A stretch of 64,000 nt of DNA from Anaspis maculata (lineage: Eukaryota > Arthropoda > Insecta > Coleoptera > Scraptiidae), in assembly GCA_949128115.1 (NCBI GenBank), contig OX421965.1, positions 56,724,012 to 56,788,011 on the forward strand, written 5' to 3'. The position numbers were made by a program, and so were the translations under genes. Shown in pieces: positions 10,201 to 21,500 of the stretch. The notes below the pieces were generated by a model. That model had not been told where the DNA came from, ran no database searches, and saw only the letters and a list, made by a program, of their open reading frames with translations. Every line of letters starts with the position of its first letter. The first letter of the stretch is position 1.

Positions 10201-12251
10201 CGCCTATGACGCATTGTCAACTAGTTACTCTAGTCATTGTCGTCAGGGAATGACTAGCTACGACAAAAGAATTAACACGGGGTCGCAAGGTTCCTTGGGT
10301 GATACACCTACTATACAGACGAATTTGTGGAAAAATTGGCCTACATTGCCAAGTCGTTGCAGCACAGGACTCCGTTTTTGTGGTCCAAGGAATTATATCG
10401 GCGACATATATTCGCAATACAGGTTTCCTAAATTGAGCGTCTCTTTCTGGCCCGTGACGTCACGTTTGATTGCGCAGTAAATCGTCGCAGTCCTAGTGTG
10501 CCAACATTGCCCCGATGTCATAAGCCGAACGTGTGTTTTGATGGTTTTCTTATTGGTATTTATACAGTTTTCACAAGTAGTTATGGGAAATAAATGTTGT
10601 GGGCCACTATGCAAGTCCACAAGTTAATAAGCGAATGTGTCCCTAAGCATGGATCCATAAAATACGACGTGACACTCGAAGAAGCAAAAAGAACCACAAG
10701 CCCTTCAGCCTTATAATAGTAGGGAGCTTCCTGCTTAGTTTATCAAGTATCAATAATTCAAGGGTACACTTGGCCACATTTTTGCATCAAACACTTCAAA
10801 TTTATAGTGATGGTCATAATACACCATAACAAATATTAAAAGTGGGACATGGGACACGCATTTACCTGGGCCGCTATTCTTGAATCGTGTGAGAAAAGTC
10901 CCTGGGAGTGAAATACATTCCGCAGTACACTGATGTAGCGAATGTTGCCTAAAATCGTGGTTTTTAGGCAACTTTCGTTACAGAAGTGTAGTACGGATTA
11001 TATAAAACTCCCAGGGACTTTTCTCACACGATTCAAGAATAGCGGCCCTGTGCTTTCTGCGCACGTTCATATATCGTTAATATATCCATTACAAAAATAG
11101 TTGTATACGCGCATCAAATGCCTCTCTGGCAAATTCTTCTCTGCGGAATATTCATTTGCAATATTCATTTAGAAGTTCGTTATATTTTTTAGCGACTTTC
11201 CCAGCATGGTTGGCTTCAAAATTCAAAAAATAAAACGCACTTTTAACACGGCGGAGCAATGTAAATACAAATGGCGCGATCACTCATGGCACTCAGTGCG
11301 CAGAACGTGCCGAAAACAGTTGCGCGGAATCGTGGATTCTCCATCTCTCTTTTGAGGAAACCTGTATTAGTGCTTCCCAAGAAGAGTGAAGGAGGTCCTG
11401 AGGTGCACGATGGCACTACTGTATGACATATTTGATTTTTTGTCTGCTGTTGGTCTTGGTATAGAAACATGAAAAAAATTATCGATTCATGCACTAGTGC
11501 AAATTATCGAAAATTATCGCAAAATGCACTTGTGCAAATTATCGCCTAATTCGAATCTGATTGGTTCAGACAACAATAGAAAACTGTCACTTCCATTGTT
11601 AGAATGTCAGATTTGACAGATGAATGAAATTTTCATTGAAGTTGATAAAGTCACTAGGGCTTTTATTTTCTTTTGCGAAAATTCATGGCTTATGAAGAAA
11701 TAGAAGAGATTAGCTGGATTGAGGAAGTCATAAGATGGATAACCTCAAAAAAAAGAGATAAATGCATGCTCCCAGCCAGGCTGAGGACTGGCAGCTCTTT
11801 AAATGATGATCGGTGCTAGTTTTTTTTTTCATTTTTTTCCAGATTGGTCATGGACGAATTTCAAATCGAACAGAGGGCACAGTCTCGCCGGAACGAGTCC
11901 CGCAAACAGATGGAGCGCAACCTGATGGCCGAAATGGAACGCCTGCAGCACGACATCGAGCTGGCCAAGCAGAGCACGGAACTGCACCATTTGACCGCCG
12001 ACACCCTCAAGAAGGAGGTGGCGGCTCTCGAAACGGCCATAATCGAAAAGAAGAAGCAGGTCGAGATGCTGGTGGCCGAGATGAAAGAGGCCAATCTCGA
12101 GAGCCTGACCATCGCGCCGCCGGAGGATCTGCGGGCCATCATCGAAGGTCCCAGCAAATCGGGCGGGAGCACCCGCAAGATGATCGGCTCGCCGCGGCAA
12201 CTGGAAAACGCCGTGCCCACCAACAAGAATCCGCACGGCGTGTGGGTTTGA
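1218..12251 (+). CDS. RASSF8: Ras-association domain family protein 8 (N-terminal RASSF), complete, six exons
   Basis: N-terminal RASSF proteins act at adherens junctions and in growth control. Coding exons: 1218-1400, 1461-1823, 1881-2027, 2406-2522, 8285-8424, 11843-12251, giving 452 residues with phase kept throughout. Residues 1 to about 80 form the RA domain ([20 protein letters not shown], then [20 protein letters not shown] and [17 protein letters not shown]). A Ser/Pro-rich linker follows with a PPPY WW-binding motif at 166-169. Exons 3-6 encode a long charged coiled coil, and the protein ends in NPHGVWV as I recall for the fly protein. Intron 1 is only 60 bp, a multiple of three and free of stops. 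Introns 4 (5.8 kb) and 5 (3.4 kb) are full of inverted-repeat elements. RASSF7 is the alternative name, since invertebrates have one gene for the 7/8 pair. Confidence 0.92.
3697..4110 (-). pseudogene. Transposase C-terminal remnant, left arm (DD41D-like Tc1/mariner)
   Basis: Read on the minus strand, this repeats the C-terminal part of the transposase in the right arm: a stretch with [13 protein letters not shown] in one frame, then [15 protein letters not shown] and an ending that includes [17 protein letters not shown] in another. A frameshift separates the blocks and nothing N-terminal is present. It is a dead copy created or kept by the inverted duplication. Confidence 0.7.
4690..5104 (+). 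pseudogene. Transposase C-terminal remnant, right arm (DD41D-like Tc1/mariner)
   Basis: One frame reads [20 protein letters not shown], followed by [10 protein letters not shown]. After a one-base frameshift comes [15 protein letters not shown] and the C-terminus, closing at 5104. These are the second and third catalytic blocks of an IS630/Tc1/mariner DDE transposase. The second catalytic Asp, normally QQDGAPPH, is Asn here. The distance to the Asp of LDYY is about 41 intervening residues once the frameshift is allowed for, the spacing of the DD41D (rosa/VS-like) group. The first Asp and the DNA-binding region are missing, so it cannot be active. Confidence 0.75.
5803..6456. mobile_element. 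Secondary inverted-repeat element inside the right arm
   Basis: Terminal repeats TAGGGTAGTGACC (5803-5815) and GGTCACTACCCTA (6444-6456) flank about 650 bp that have no counterpart in the left arm of the surrounding foldback. It therefore inserted after the foldback formed. The TA at each end fits a TA target duplication. I see no coding sequence. Confidence 0.7.
6479..8284 (+). other. Remainder of RASSF8 intron 4
   Basis: A diverged inverted-repeat element spans roughly 6500-7030: ACACATTTTTTCCAGCTTA near 6990 mirrors TAGGCTATGGAAAAATGTGT near 6515. A relative lies near 60580-60745, and the first 30 bases of the window resemble its edge. From 7030 to 8284 I see nothing coding. The intron closes with TTTTCCAG before exon 5 at 8285. 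Confidence 0.5.
9037..9174. mobile_element. Short palindromic element with GGGGTGCGATTCTC ends
   Basis: GGGGTGCGATTCTCGA near 9039 is mirrored by TCTAGAATCGCACCCC ending near 9171, about 130 bp in all with no coding capacity. The related copy of the host foldback at 21840-21880 lacks it, so it is an insertion. Its tip resembles the ends of the short element at 63677-63815. Confidence 0.65.
9574..9729 (-). mobile_element. Small non-autonomous retroelement with 13-bp target duplication and hammerhead
   Basis: The 156-bp insert is flanked by the identical 13-mer ATAGAAAATATTA at 9561-9573 and 9730-9742. The equivalent position in the sister foldback near 22231-22260 reads through without it, giving an empty site. 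It encodes no protein. Its minus strand contains a full hammerhead motif. Hammerheads of this minimal type are known from Penelope-like retroelements and small retrozymes, so a non-autonomous relative of one of those is the best guess. A 43-bp relic of the same unit lies at 13896-13938. Confidence 0.75.
9622..9669 (-). ncRNA. Hammerhead ribozyme, type I, minimal stem III
   Basis: On the minus strand the order is: stem I 5' side CUGCGCA, the invariant CUGAUGA, stem II GCCCC / loop CAGUA / GGGGC, the invariant GAAA, a very short palindromic stem III region CACGUG, then UC (cleavage after GUC), then stem I 3' side UGUGCAG. Stem I pairs over 7 bp with one G-U. All core nucleotides are intact. Stem III is too short to be stable in one molecule, which in known examples is solved by dimerisation through the self-complementary ACACGUGU. 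Fold and core are seen directly; activity is inferred. Confidence 0.85.
9950..11560. repeat. Complex dispersed repeat, copy A (inverted relative to copy B at 42500-43480)
   Basis: About 1 kb (10440-11410) reappears in the opposite orientation at 42500-43480 with high similarity, including a block with GACGTCACG and a block with CTTGCATAGTGGCCCACAAC. The outer flanks of this copy are rich in AATTATCGATAA and TGCACGAGTGCA motifs in mirror arrangement, suggesting the whole 9950-11560 stretch is one element. A separate palindrome is embedded at 10868-11047. No known protein domain is visible. Confidence 0.65.
10868..11047. repeat. 180-bp palindrome nested in dispersed repeat, copy A
   Basis: GGCCGCTATTCTTGAATCGT at the left end is mirrored exactly at the right, and pairing continues through TGAGAAAAGTCCCTGGGAG and beyond to a small loop near 10960. 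The same palindrome sits at the same place in copy B (42834-43009), so it was present before the two copies dispersed. Confidence 0.8.
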
Positions 12252-12374
12252 GACTAGCTCTTTGATGTAGTACCTCATTTTGTTTTTACCACTCAATTAT
12301 TCACGTTTTTCTTTTCTGATAATCTTTGTGAGCATCAAAATGAATGACCCGTTTTGAATAGTCGTTTTAATTAA

Positions 12375-12470
12375 GAGTGCCCGCCGGCGCCGGGTTCGAT
12401 TCCTGGGCAGCAGATCTGGGTGTTGTGCTGTGTAAGCGGATTTTTCACATATAATAATTTAAATAAAAAT
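12375..12470 (+). repeat. 5'-truncated tRNA-derived SINE-like sequence
   Basis: GGGTTCGATTCCTGGGC matches an RNA polymerase III B box (GGTTCGANTCC). It is followed by GCAGATCTGGGTGTTGTGCT and an A-rich end holding AATAAA at 12462-12467. There is no clear A box, so the head is truncated. It may provide the RASSF8 polyadenylation signal. Confidence 0.5.
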
Positions 12471-15400
12471 GCAGCAACTCCTATGGCATAAGAAATGCTG
12501 ATAAGGAGGAAAACAAACTTGAAAACTTCAGTCATTTTAATTAATGGAAATTGCTTGAATTTCTGCAATTAACGAAGTTTCTATTTGGAGTTGGCTTTGT
12601 TAACAAAATATTCAGTCATTCAGCTAATATGCAGTCAGTCCAAGAGATGGTTATTTTTTTGTTGAATCAAACTGCAAATTGAAATTTTGTTGATCGAAGC
12701 AAAATTACTGGTGTCAGAATTCTGTTCAGCTGCCGCTAGTAAGTTGTTAATGGCTAAATACCAAGTTGGAGCTCAGACTGTCGTGAGTGAGGAACACCAT
12801 AGTAACAGCCTAGAACAAGGTGTATCAACCAATCAGGCCGCTGTATTTGAAAACTTACGCCGTCCTGACTTTCCGCATCCTGCTTGGTATAAAGCTGTAA
12901 GACCATAAATCTCCAAAGTCTACTCTGTCCAAACTAATGAGCGATTCCTTTATCATTTACAGATAAAAAGTAGGTCATTCAATTTGACGCTCACTGTATC
13001 GGTGCTCCACTTTAGTTTTTCCGCAGGCGCATGCTATTTTTTTTCTACATACACGGTTTTACAGGACCAAAAAAACATTAAATAGAAATTATACAGAGAG
13101 CGGAAATAAGTGCAATGGCATGTACCAATTTAAATTTGTGATAACCAATATAGTTCAAGTGGAGAATCAAACAGACCTTAGAGATAAATAGCGAGCGGTT
13201 TTTTTTTTGTATTAAGTCTGATAGTTTATAATTATTAATATTATTATGAAAAATGTTCACATATATGCGCCATGTCCTTCGTGAAAATGTGGATAAGAGA
13301 GGAAAAGAAAGTATTAAATTATAGAAAGTGTTATTTATTGTGTTAGGTGATTGGACGTTGTTAGATTTTATTTTATAAAATGCTGCACATTTTTAATGAT
13401 ACTGCCATATATTTTTTATTGCAAATCGCGTTTTTTTTTTTTTTTTTTCTTATTAGCGAAAGTTATATAGCATAGCTATAGTGTGAGTGTTGAAGAAATG
13501 CTTTATCGTATATCTATAGTTATTATGCTAAGGAGCCGAATTTTATATTGTTTTAAAAACCAGATTACCATTTATTGAGGAGATGGTCGTGATTTACGAA
13601 AATGTCATTCATTGCACGGTAGAATGTTTAAATCAAAAATTATACTCATGCAGAGACTCGCAATTGCTCAGGATTTAAATTTCCTATTACCATTAACACA
13701 ACTATAATCAAAAAATGCTGTGAGCCAAAAGTGAATACTACACGATAGCGAATTCTGATAATACCATAAATTCATAATTTCATAGCGCAAATAAAGAGGG
13801 AAAATGATTTGATAAATAGAATTACAAAGAAGACAACAAATATGCAAATAATGCGCCTCTTAGGGTCATAGCGGTAGCGGGCACCTCGCATTTTCAATTG
13901 AACAAAGCTCTACGACTACGACAACACTAGACGATCTAAGAATTACAAAGGTGTAAAACGTGACTTGAAATGCGGGCATTGAAGTCTATTCTTCTTCAAA
14001 TTTTGTGGTTGGTAATGGTAATCGTCTGGTAACAAAAACTGGAAAGCTGGTTCATGTTGAGCGATTTTTCACTGCGGATCAAAACAATTTTTTGCCTTGA
14101 CTAATCAGTTCAAAAATGACGTCATAATGAATGGACGTGATTGGTCCTGAGACTCAAAGTTGCTTCGTCAAACGTCAAAAAAAAAACCAAACTTTTACGT
14201 CGATTTGCAGCCTCCCCCTAGGTTTAAACCTGAAACAGACCCATGGCAAATGGAGGACGAAAATTAGCGTGAAGACCTTCCCCGCATTCGGTCAAGACTT
14301 GGGCTCAGGGGTAATAATCAAATCGAAATCAAAATTAATTGTTTTGACATTTTTACAGGGTACAACTTTATATCGGTTTCAAGTCGGACTTGAAATTCAG
14401 GCCTTAGTTCTCAAATTTACTATTGATTTGAAACTGATGTTCAGGAGACAGAAAAATCTAGCTAAATTCAAACGTGGCGTTAAGGATGGAGTTACAGGTA
14501 TTGGTCCAATAAATGCGTTGCAAAATGAATTCCAGTGGGCTTCTTCCTCGTCAGACATTTTCAAATTTACCGTAATACCTCCCTGTAGCTCTCAAAAGAG
14601 ACCAGAATGGTAATTTTCTTAAAGGAATAAGCTCTTAATTTTTCGAAAGTTTGTGATTTTTTCAACAGCTAAAATAGACTTAGCTAATAAAACAAAAAAT
14701 ACAGATGACGCGGCGTGGGTGACTAAAAAACCACCAACACTCACGGAAGTGTGAATTGATTTGGAGTTCGAGACTAGTGTTATTGCCACATTTCTCACCT
14801 TTAGAGCTTGAAAAGGGTTATTTCTGAGCCTTAGATTGGGACTGAAAAATTACAGATTTCTGGTATTATCAGCATTTTCTATCGGGCAGTATTATTTTCT
14901 GTTTGGGTTTCAAATGCTTCATTATGGGTCTCCTTGTACGCAAAATGCACGTTGCTTCTCCTTGGTGGATGTAGCCATAATACTAATAGGCTATAACTTC
15001 TCAAGATTTGTAATTTTTCTACCAAAAATCATTGAGAGAAAATACTGCGTCATTTTAGCCCTAGTCACTTTTTATGGTCCAGAGTACCTTTATATAAGTA
15101 CTTGTGCGAAATATAGACAGCTCAATTTCTATTACGAATTATGTGTAGGGGTGTAATGAATGGCATTTGTACAACATATTTTCATATTTATTAAAATGTT
15201 GGCATTTTTCACAGAAAAGCGCTTTATTGGAGACATATTTCGACTTGAACTAGAAGTCCATATTTTTCTCGCGACCATCTATTCATTTGAACATGACATC
15301 TCAATAACAATAATTATTTAATATTATATCATTATCACATCCACACACACACGTACCATATCATTTAGTACAAACCATAAAAGCATTTCACACGTATTTA

Positions 15401-15525
15401 TTCACCCTTTTAAACCTATTAATACAATAGTAAATTGCTATGTCATAAATGTAATAGGCGAAGAAGAAAAAAAGAGAGTGGAGAGAATTATTATTACACA
15501 CTGGCATAAAGTAAAAGTTGAAATC
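12471..15525. other. Intergenic region between the RASSF8 and ING 3' ends
   Basis: No convincing gene. It holds a T-rich tract near 13431-13450 and a 43-bp relic of the hammerhead retroelement at 13896-13938. A block near 14355-14400 (CAACTTTATATCGGTTTCAA) recurs at 60918-60960. Open frames such as 14131-14613 have no recognisable domain. Two neighbouring genes converge here. Confidence 0.5.
15397..15402 (-). terminator. Candidate polyadenylation signal of ING
   Basis: TTTATT on the plus strand is AATAAA for the minus-strand gene, 124 bases after its stop codon. Another TTTATT occurs near 15187. Confidence 0.4.
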
Positions 15526-18500
15526 TTATGTTTTTTCTTCCTTGTCCTTGTTGTACTTCTCGAGCTCGCGCATGAACTGGGCTTTGGGCTTCATGACATT
15601 GGGCCGGTCACCTCTGCATTTGGGACAGTACCATTTGCCTTTCGGTTTGGTCGTCAAAGAGACGCAAGAGAAATGGAACCATTCTATTGGACAGAGGTCG
15701 TTGTCGCACATGATCATTTCGCCGTAAGAGATCTGATCGCACAGGCAGTAAGTCGGTTCGTCCGGATCGATCACGGGCTCTTCTTCTCTTGGGGGAGATT
15801 CCTCGCGCTGAGCCTGGGCGGAAACGCGGGCCTTCCGCTTCTTTTTCTTGCCTGAAAACAAGGACTTTAGCGGTTCCTCTTGTTCATTTGTACACTTGAA
15901 TTGCTTTACTGGGTTGAGAATGATGAATAAGATTTATTGCTCACTTCGCGATGTTTCGAACGTTACAAGCGTCCGACTACTTGACCAATATTGTGGAGTT
16001 AAAAAAAAACAACGATGAAATACAGGCTGTTCCTTTTTCGAGGCTAAGCAATAAGCATGGGTATCTCGCTCATCTTTAGAGATACAAAGTCGGTTAAATT
16101 AGAAAAAAGTTGCGCATTTTTATGACGATCAATGATACAAAAAGATATTTGACTTGATAGTTTTAGTTTTCGAGATATCGTGGAACAAACGAATATGCCT
16201 TATGGGCATGAGGGTCAGGGATGAGGGTCAGTAGCGCTCTTCTTTTTTGAAGGATTAATTCCTTCTTTTTCAACGCAAGGTGTTCGTTAATTAGGATTCT
16301 ACCGTCAGTGGGTTCTACCGTTATTTGGGTGAAACATTTCAATATGGCGGCCAAAACAGCAGCAGAATCATGAAATTCGGCTTGAAAATCAAAATGATCA
16401 TACTAGACAAGGGCAGAGACAAGGGTAAGTTCCGGAGAAGGTAAAGAGACATGAAGAAGCGTTTCAACCTGTGCTATGTACATAAACATGCGACAGTAGT
16501 GATGGGCGGGTAGTACTGATTCGTTACTTTTGTAATCGTTACTCGCTGGGACCCGAAGTACCGATTACTCATTTGATAAAGTATTCGTTACTTTCATAAT
16601 ATAAATGATTACCTACTCCAAGAGCGACTGCATTTTCGCATTCAGTCTGCCAAAAAAAAAATTCCTCAATTTAATTTTTTTTTTTGATCAGTGTTATTAT
16701 TAGTCCTGTCCCTAGCAGTACTTCTGTAGGAAAAACGATGTAATCAAAAATTTTTTTTTGGAATCGTTAGAGGATCATCCCAGAACAAATAATCACTCGG
16801 GTGCTTTCGCGATTTCTGGTACATTTTCCAGCAATATCGCATCAAAGTTGGCGGCTGGTCAATTCTTCAGTTCGCTGATATTTCTTGGAGTTTTTGCGAT
16901 TTTTTTCAAATAAAAGTACTAATCTACCCAAAAAACAATTCCGGATCGAATGGTGCTGTCAGATTTTGAGTACTTACGTTATACCGGGTGAAAAAAAAAA
17001 TAAAACGAGTTTTATATTTTTTTTCCAACTTTTTAGTTTCTTGGCCGATTTTCACAAACTTTATGTCAAAAGCTCGCTGACTAAATCGTCTACTCAAATC
17101 AATTGTCAATATAGCCAAATTACCAAAAATCAAGATGGCGGCGGCGAACCCAAATAAAAATGTGTCGTATTTCGAGAATTTTTTTTTGATTTCTTAACTT
17201 CGTAAAGAACGACACTGATGGTAGATTCTGGAAGATTCAGCTTTCTTCTGCAATTTGGGACTAGATTTACTTGATTCGCACATTCCACTGTGAAAATATA
17301 GTGAATTAAAGGAAGGTCCACTTGTGATTTTTTCCAAATTCACAATAAATCAGCAGTTTAAAAACCTCCCGCGAATCCTTATTTCTGAAGCAATTTCTAC
17401 ACACTTGGTAGTGATCGTAAGCTGTGTGCATAGGCTACAAATACCGTGTTGGTACATGGCCGAAGTTTCGAAATTTTAGATGATAGATGACGTAAATTGT
17501 GGAGGTGCGCATGTCAAATATCGAATATTCTACTTTTTGTTCTCACATGTTCTGAACGAAATTTCTATAAATGGTTGGCTTAATGGTCAGCTGGATAAAC
17601 ACGCAACGAGAGTCAAATGTTGAAAGAGTCGAAATGTGAATTTTTCAAATAGACGACTTTACTTCTTTGGAGAAAATAAAACGGTTCTATCGGTTGGTTC
17701 AGGAATTTTAGCTGTTAAAATCGCAAACAGCGAACAAAAATGAAAGCCAGCCGAATTTTTGTATATGAGCTCAGTTAAGCATGTAGTTCAACATAGTCAA
17801 AGTTCTCAAGAATCCGGTGTGAGCTTCGGCCGTTGTGGCCTCGAGAAGAACTTGAGGATCAGTTTTTCGTGTATATCTCGTGAAGAATGGCACTTGGGAA
17901 GAACGTGCTTGGGAAGAAATTGTTGAAAATTTTATTGTCTATAAGAAAGGTCCTCACACGTTTCATCGTCAGTCCACTCTTTCTTCGTCAAAACACAAGA
18001 AAATTAAAATAATCCAGATGCTCGATACTGAAGACTGTATGGACCTTGAGTTTTATGATGGCGGGGTGCCACTTGGTAGAGGTGTTGTTCGATCTATTCT
18101 GTTTTGACTGTAACTATTTGCCATCAATACCAACTATGCCGGCGGCATATACAGGGTGAGATAAAAATAAGAAGTTGAAGAAATGTACCTCAAGAACCAA
18201 AACAGGTGAAGACATTTTTTTCTGATGAGTAGACAAAAAAATTATTTTTTCCGGTAACAACTTCAGTCTTTTGAAGATATTTCAAGAACGGCTCAAGATA
18301 TCTGATTCAAGTTCACGACGACTTCATGACCATGAAATCAGAATTATTTATGGCGAATTACATGTCTTCACCTATTCTGGTTCTTGAGGAACAAATGTTC
18401 AACTTTTTATTTTTATTTCACCCTGTATATGCCGCCGGCATAGTTCGTATTGATGGCTTCAAGTTTTAATCAAGAAATAGTGGACCAACCAACACCTCTA

Positions 18501-21500
18501 CGAGGTGGCACTTCGCCATCATAAAACTCAAGGTCCATACAGTCTTCAGCATCGAGCATCTGGATTATTTTAATTTTCTTGTGTTTTGACGAAGAAAGAG
18601 TGGACTGACGATGAACCGTGTAAGGACCTTTCTTATAGACAACAAAATTTTCAACAATTTCTTCCCAAGCACGTTCTTCCCAAGTGCCATTGTTCACGAG
18701 ATATACGCGAAAAACTGATCCTCAAGTTCTTCTCGAGGCCACAACGGCCGAAGCTCACACCGGATTCTTGAGAACTTTGACTATGTTGAACTACATGCTT
18801 AACTGAGCTTATATACAAAAATCGGCTGGCTTTCATTCTTGTTCGCTACTTGCGATTTCAACAGCAAAAATTCCTGGACCAACGGATAGAACCGTTTTAT
18901 TTTCTCCAAAGAAGTAAAGTCGTCCATTTGAAAATTTCACATTTCGACTCTTTCAACATTTGACTCTCGTTGGGTGTTTATTCAGCTGACCTTTAAGCCA
19001 ACCATTTATAGAAATTTCGTTCAGAACATGTGAGAACAAAAAGTAGAATATTCGATATTTGACATGCGCACCCCCACCATTTACGTCATCTATCATCTGA
19101 AATTTTGAAACTTCGGCCATGCACCAACACGGTATTTGTAGCCTATGCACACAGCTTACGATCACTACCAAGTGTGTAGAAATTGCTTCAGAAATAAGGA
19201 TTCGCGGGAGGTTTTTAAACTGCTGATTTATTGTGAATTTGGAAAAAATCACAAGTGGACCTTCCTTTAATTCACTATATTTTCACAGTGTAATGTGCGA
19301 ATCAAGTAAATCTAGTCCCAAATTGCAAAAGAAAGCTAAATCTTCCAGAATCCACCATCAGTGTCGTTCTTTACAAAGTTTAGAAATCAAAAAAAAATTC
19401 TCGAAATACGACACATTTTTATTTGGGTTCGCCGCCGCCATCTTGATTTTTGGTAATTTGGCTATATTGACAATTGATTTGAGTTTACGATTTAGTCAGC
19501 GAGCTTTTGACATAAAGTTTGTGAAAATCGACCAAGAAACTAAAAAGTTGGAAAAAAAATATAAAACTCGTTTTATTTTTTTTTCACCCGGTATAACGTT
19601 AGTACTCAAAATCTGACAGCATCGTTCGATCCGGAATTGTTTTTTGAGTAGATTAGTGCTTTTATTTGGAAAAAATCGCAAAAACTCCAAGAAATATCAG
19701 CGAACTGAAGAATTGACCAGCCGCCAACTTTGATGCGATATTGCTGGAAAATGTACCAGAAATCGCGAAAGCACCCGAGTGATTATTTGTCCTGGGATGA
19801 TCCTCTAACGATTCCAGAATTTTTTTTTGATTACATCGTTTTTCCTACAGAAGTACTGCTAGGGCCTGGATTATATGATGTTCATAGTCAGTATTATGTT
19901 AATCTCTGTTCTAGTTCTTTCTTATGATAAAAAAATATAAATTTGCAGCGCCATTTTTTCCCTCAAGATACCAAATTTTGGTTATTATTATCATCAATAT
20001 TATTATTATTGCAAAAAAAAATTCGCCTTGGGCGCTTTGCTGGGGGTCCGGCCTCCCGTGTTTCTTTCGGCAGGAATCGCCCCCATATTACTTTTTACTT
20101 TTCTCGAAGTAATCAGTAACGATTACTGAAAAACGATTACTAAATCGAAAAGTACCATTTTTCCTAATTTAACCGACTTTGTATCTCTAAACATAAGCGA
20201 GATACCCATGCTTAGCCTCGAAGAACGGACACCTGTATGTAATACATTCAAAACTCTTTTCAGCCTTATCTTCGCCAGCCAAAATGTCGAATTTGACCAA
20301 AAACCTCCTTTTTAACCCTTTTGGCTCGGAGCTCCCTACAAGGCGGCGAGTTTTGACGTTTTTGGGCTCCTACTGTCGCATATAATCGCATCTAATTTCA
20401 GCCCACCTAAACACATGTACTTGTGAGAGGCGAAGTCCCAACTATTGAGCCTATTTTAAAAATAGGCTCTTCTTTTTCCCTTGTTCTTGAGTGGATTCCA
20501 TACAGGATGTTTGCAAACTTGGGGTAAAAAATTGAACCGCAATAATTAGGGAAATGCTCCAAAAGTTCCAGAAAAATGTTGAAAAAATATATGCCTTTCA
20601 TTTTTGGCCTTCAACCCTCTTGATTATTTTCGTTATTTTAAAAGATTTTAGTAAACTCTTTTCATCAGACCAAAAAGCAAATTTTTTTATTCTTTGAATT
20701 TGTTTTGTAACTTCATTTAGTGTACAGGGTGAGTCATAAGTTCTAAAAAATCATGTTTTCCCTCGAAAATGACCGTGAAAGGTTCTAGAGGTTGAAAAAC
20801 TGATGTAGAGCAACAAATAACCCTAATAAACTGCTCAAAAGTGAATAGGGGTAATCAAAAATTCTGCGTTTTTCAAAATGGGAATATCTCGAAAAAAAAA
20901 TTCCCGATTTCAAAAATGAAGGCGACGCCAGATAGGACCTTATCTCAGCTAGGTGGTGATGGATAGGATAATTTTATCATTAAAAATGTACATGATTATA
21001 CAGGGTGTCAAAAGGGGGAGTGTCCAAAAGGTCAATTTTCAACGTTTTGCCATTTTTCGAAAAAAAATTGTAGATTATTTCTAATCTCATTTTTGGAAAG
21101 GCAGCACTGATATTTCGGAATGGTTTTTTAGTTTCACAAATAATATTTTTATTTCAAAGGCTACGTGACTTTTTCTAAAATTATTGCGATTTTATTGCCT
21201 TTTTTATTGCGATTCTATCATTGGCCATATTATTGACATAAATGTGGCAGATATGCGTGAATTCACTTAATATACCTTCCCACGACAAAATTCCACCCCA
21301 ACGACCCTCAAGGGGGCTACCCCTAGTGGACGCTAGCAACCTCTTTACGGATGAGTTGAAATGAAGCATGTTGTGGCGGTTACCATGAATTTTCCAAATC
21401 AGGATTCTTGACGTAACGTCAGTAACTTTATGTCAAACCACCCCAACGACCCTCAAGGGGGCTACCCCTAGTGGACGCTAGCAACCTCTTTAGGGTTGAG

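Noticed and set aside
11813..12296. Long frames on both strands over RASSF8 exon 6 (150 and 155 codons)
   Set aside because: Shadows of the GC-rich RASSF8 terminal exon; their residue composition (Arg/Gly/His rich) has no family match.
14131..14613. 160-codon frame as a gene
   Set aside because: No recognisable domain or splice context, and part of it (14355-14400) is a repeat also found at 60918.
18217..18226. CTGATGAG as a second hammerhead core
   Set aside because: No stem II or GAAA follows within range.
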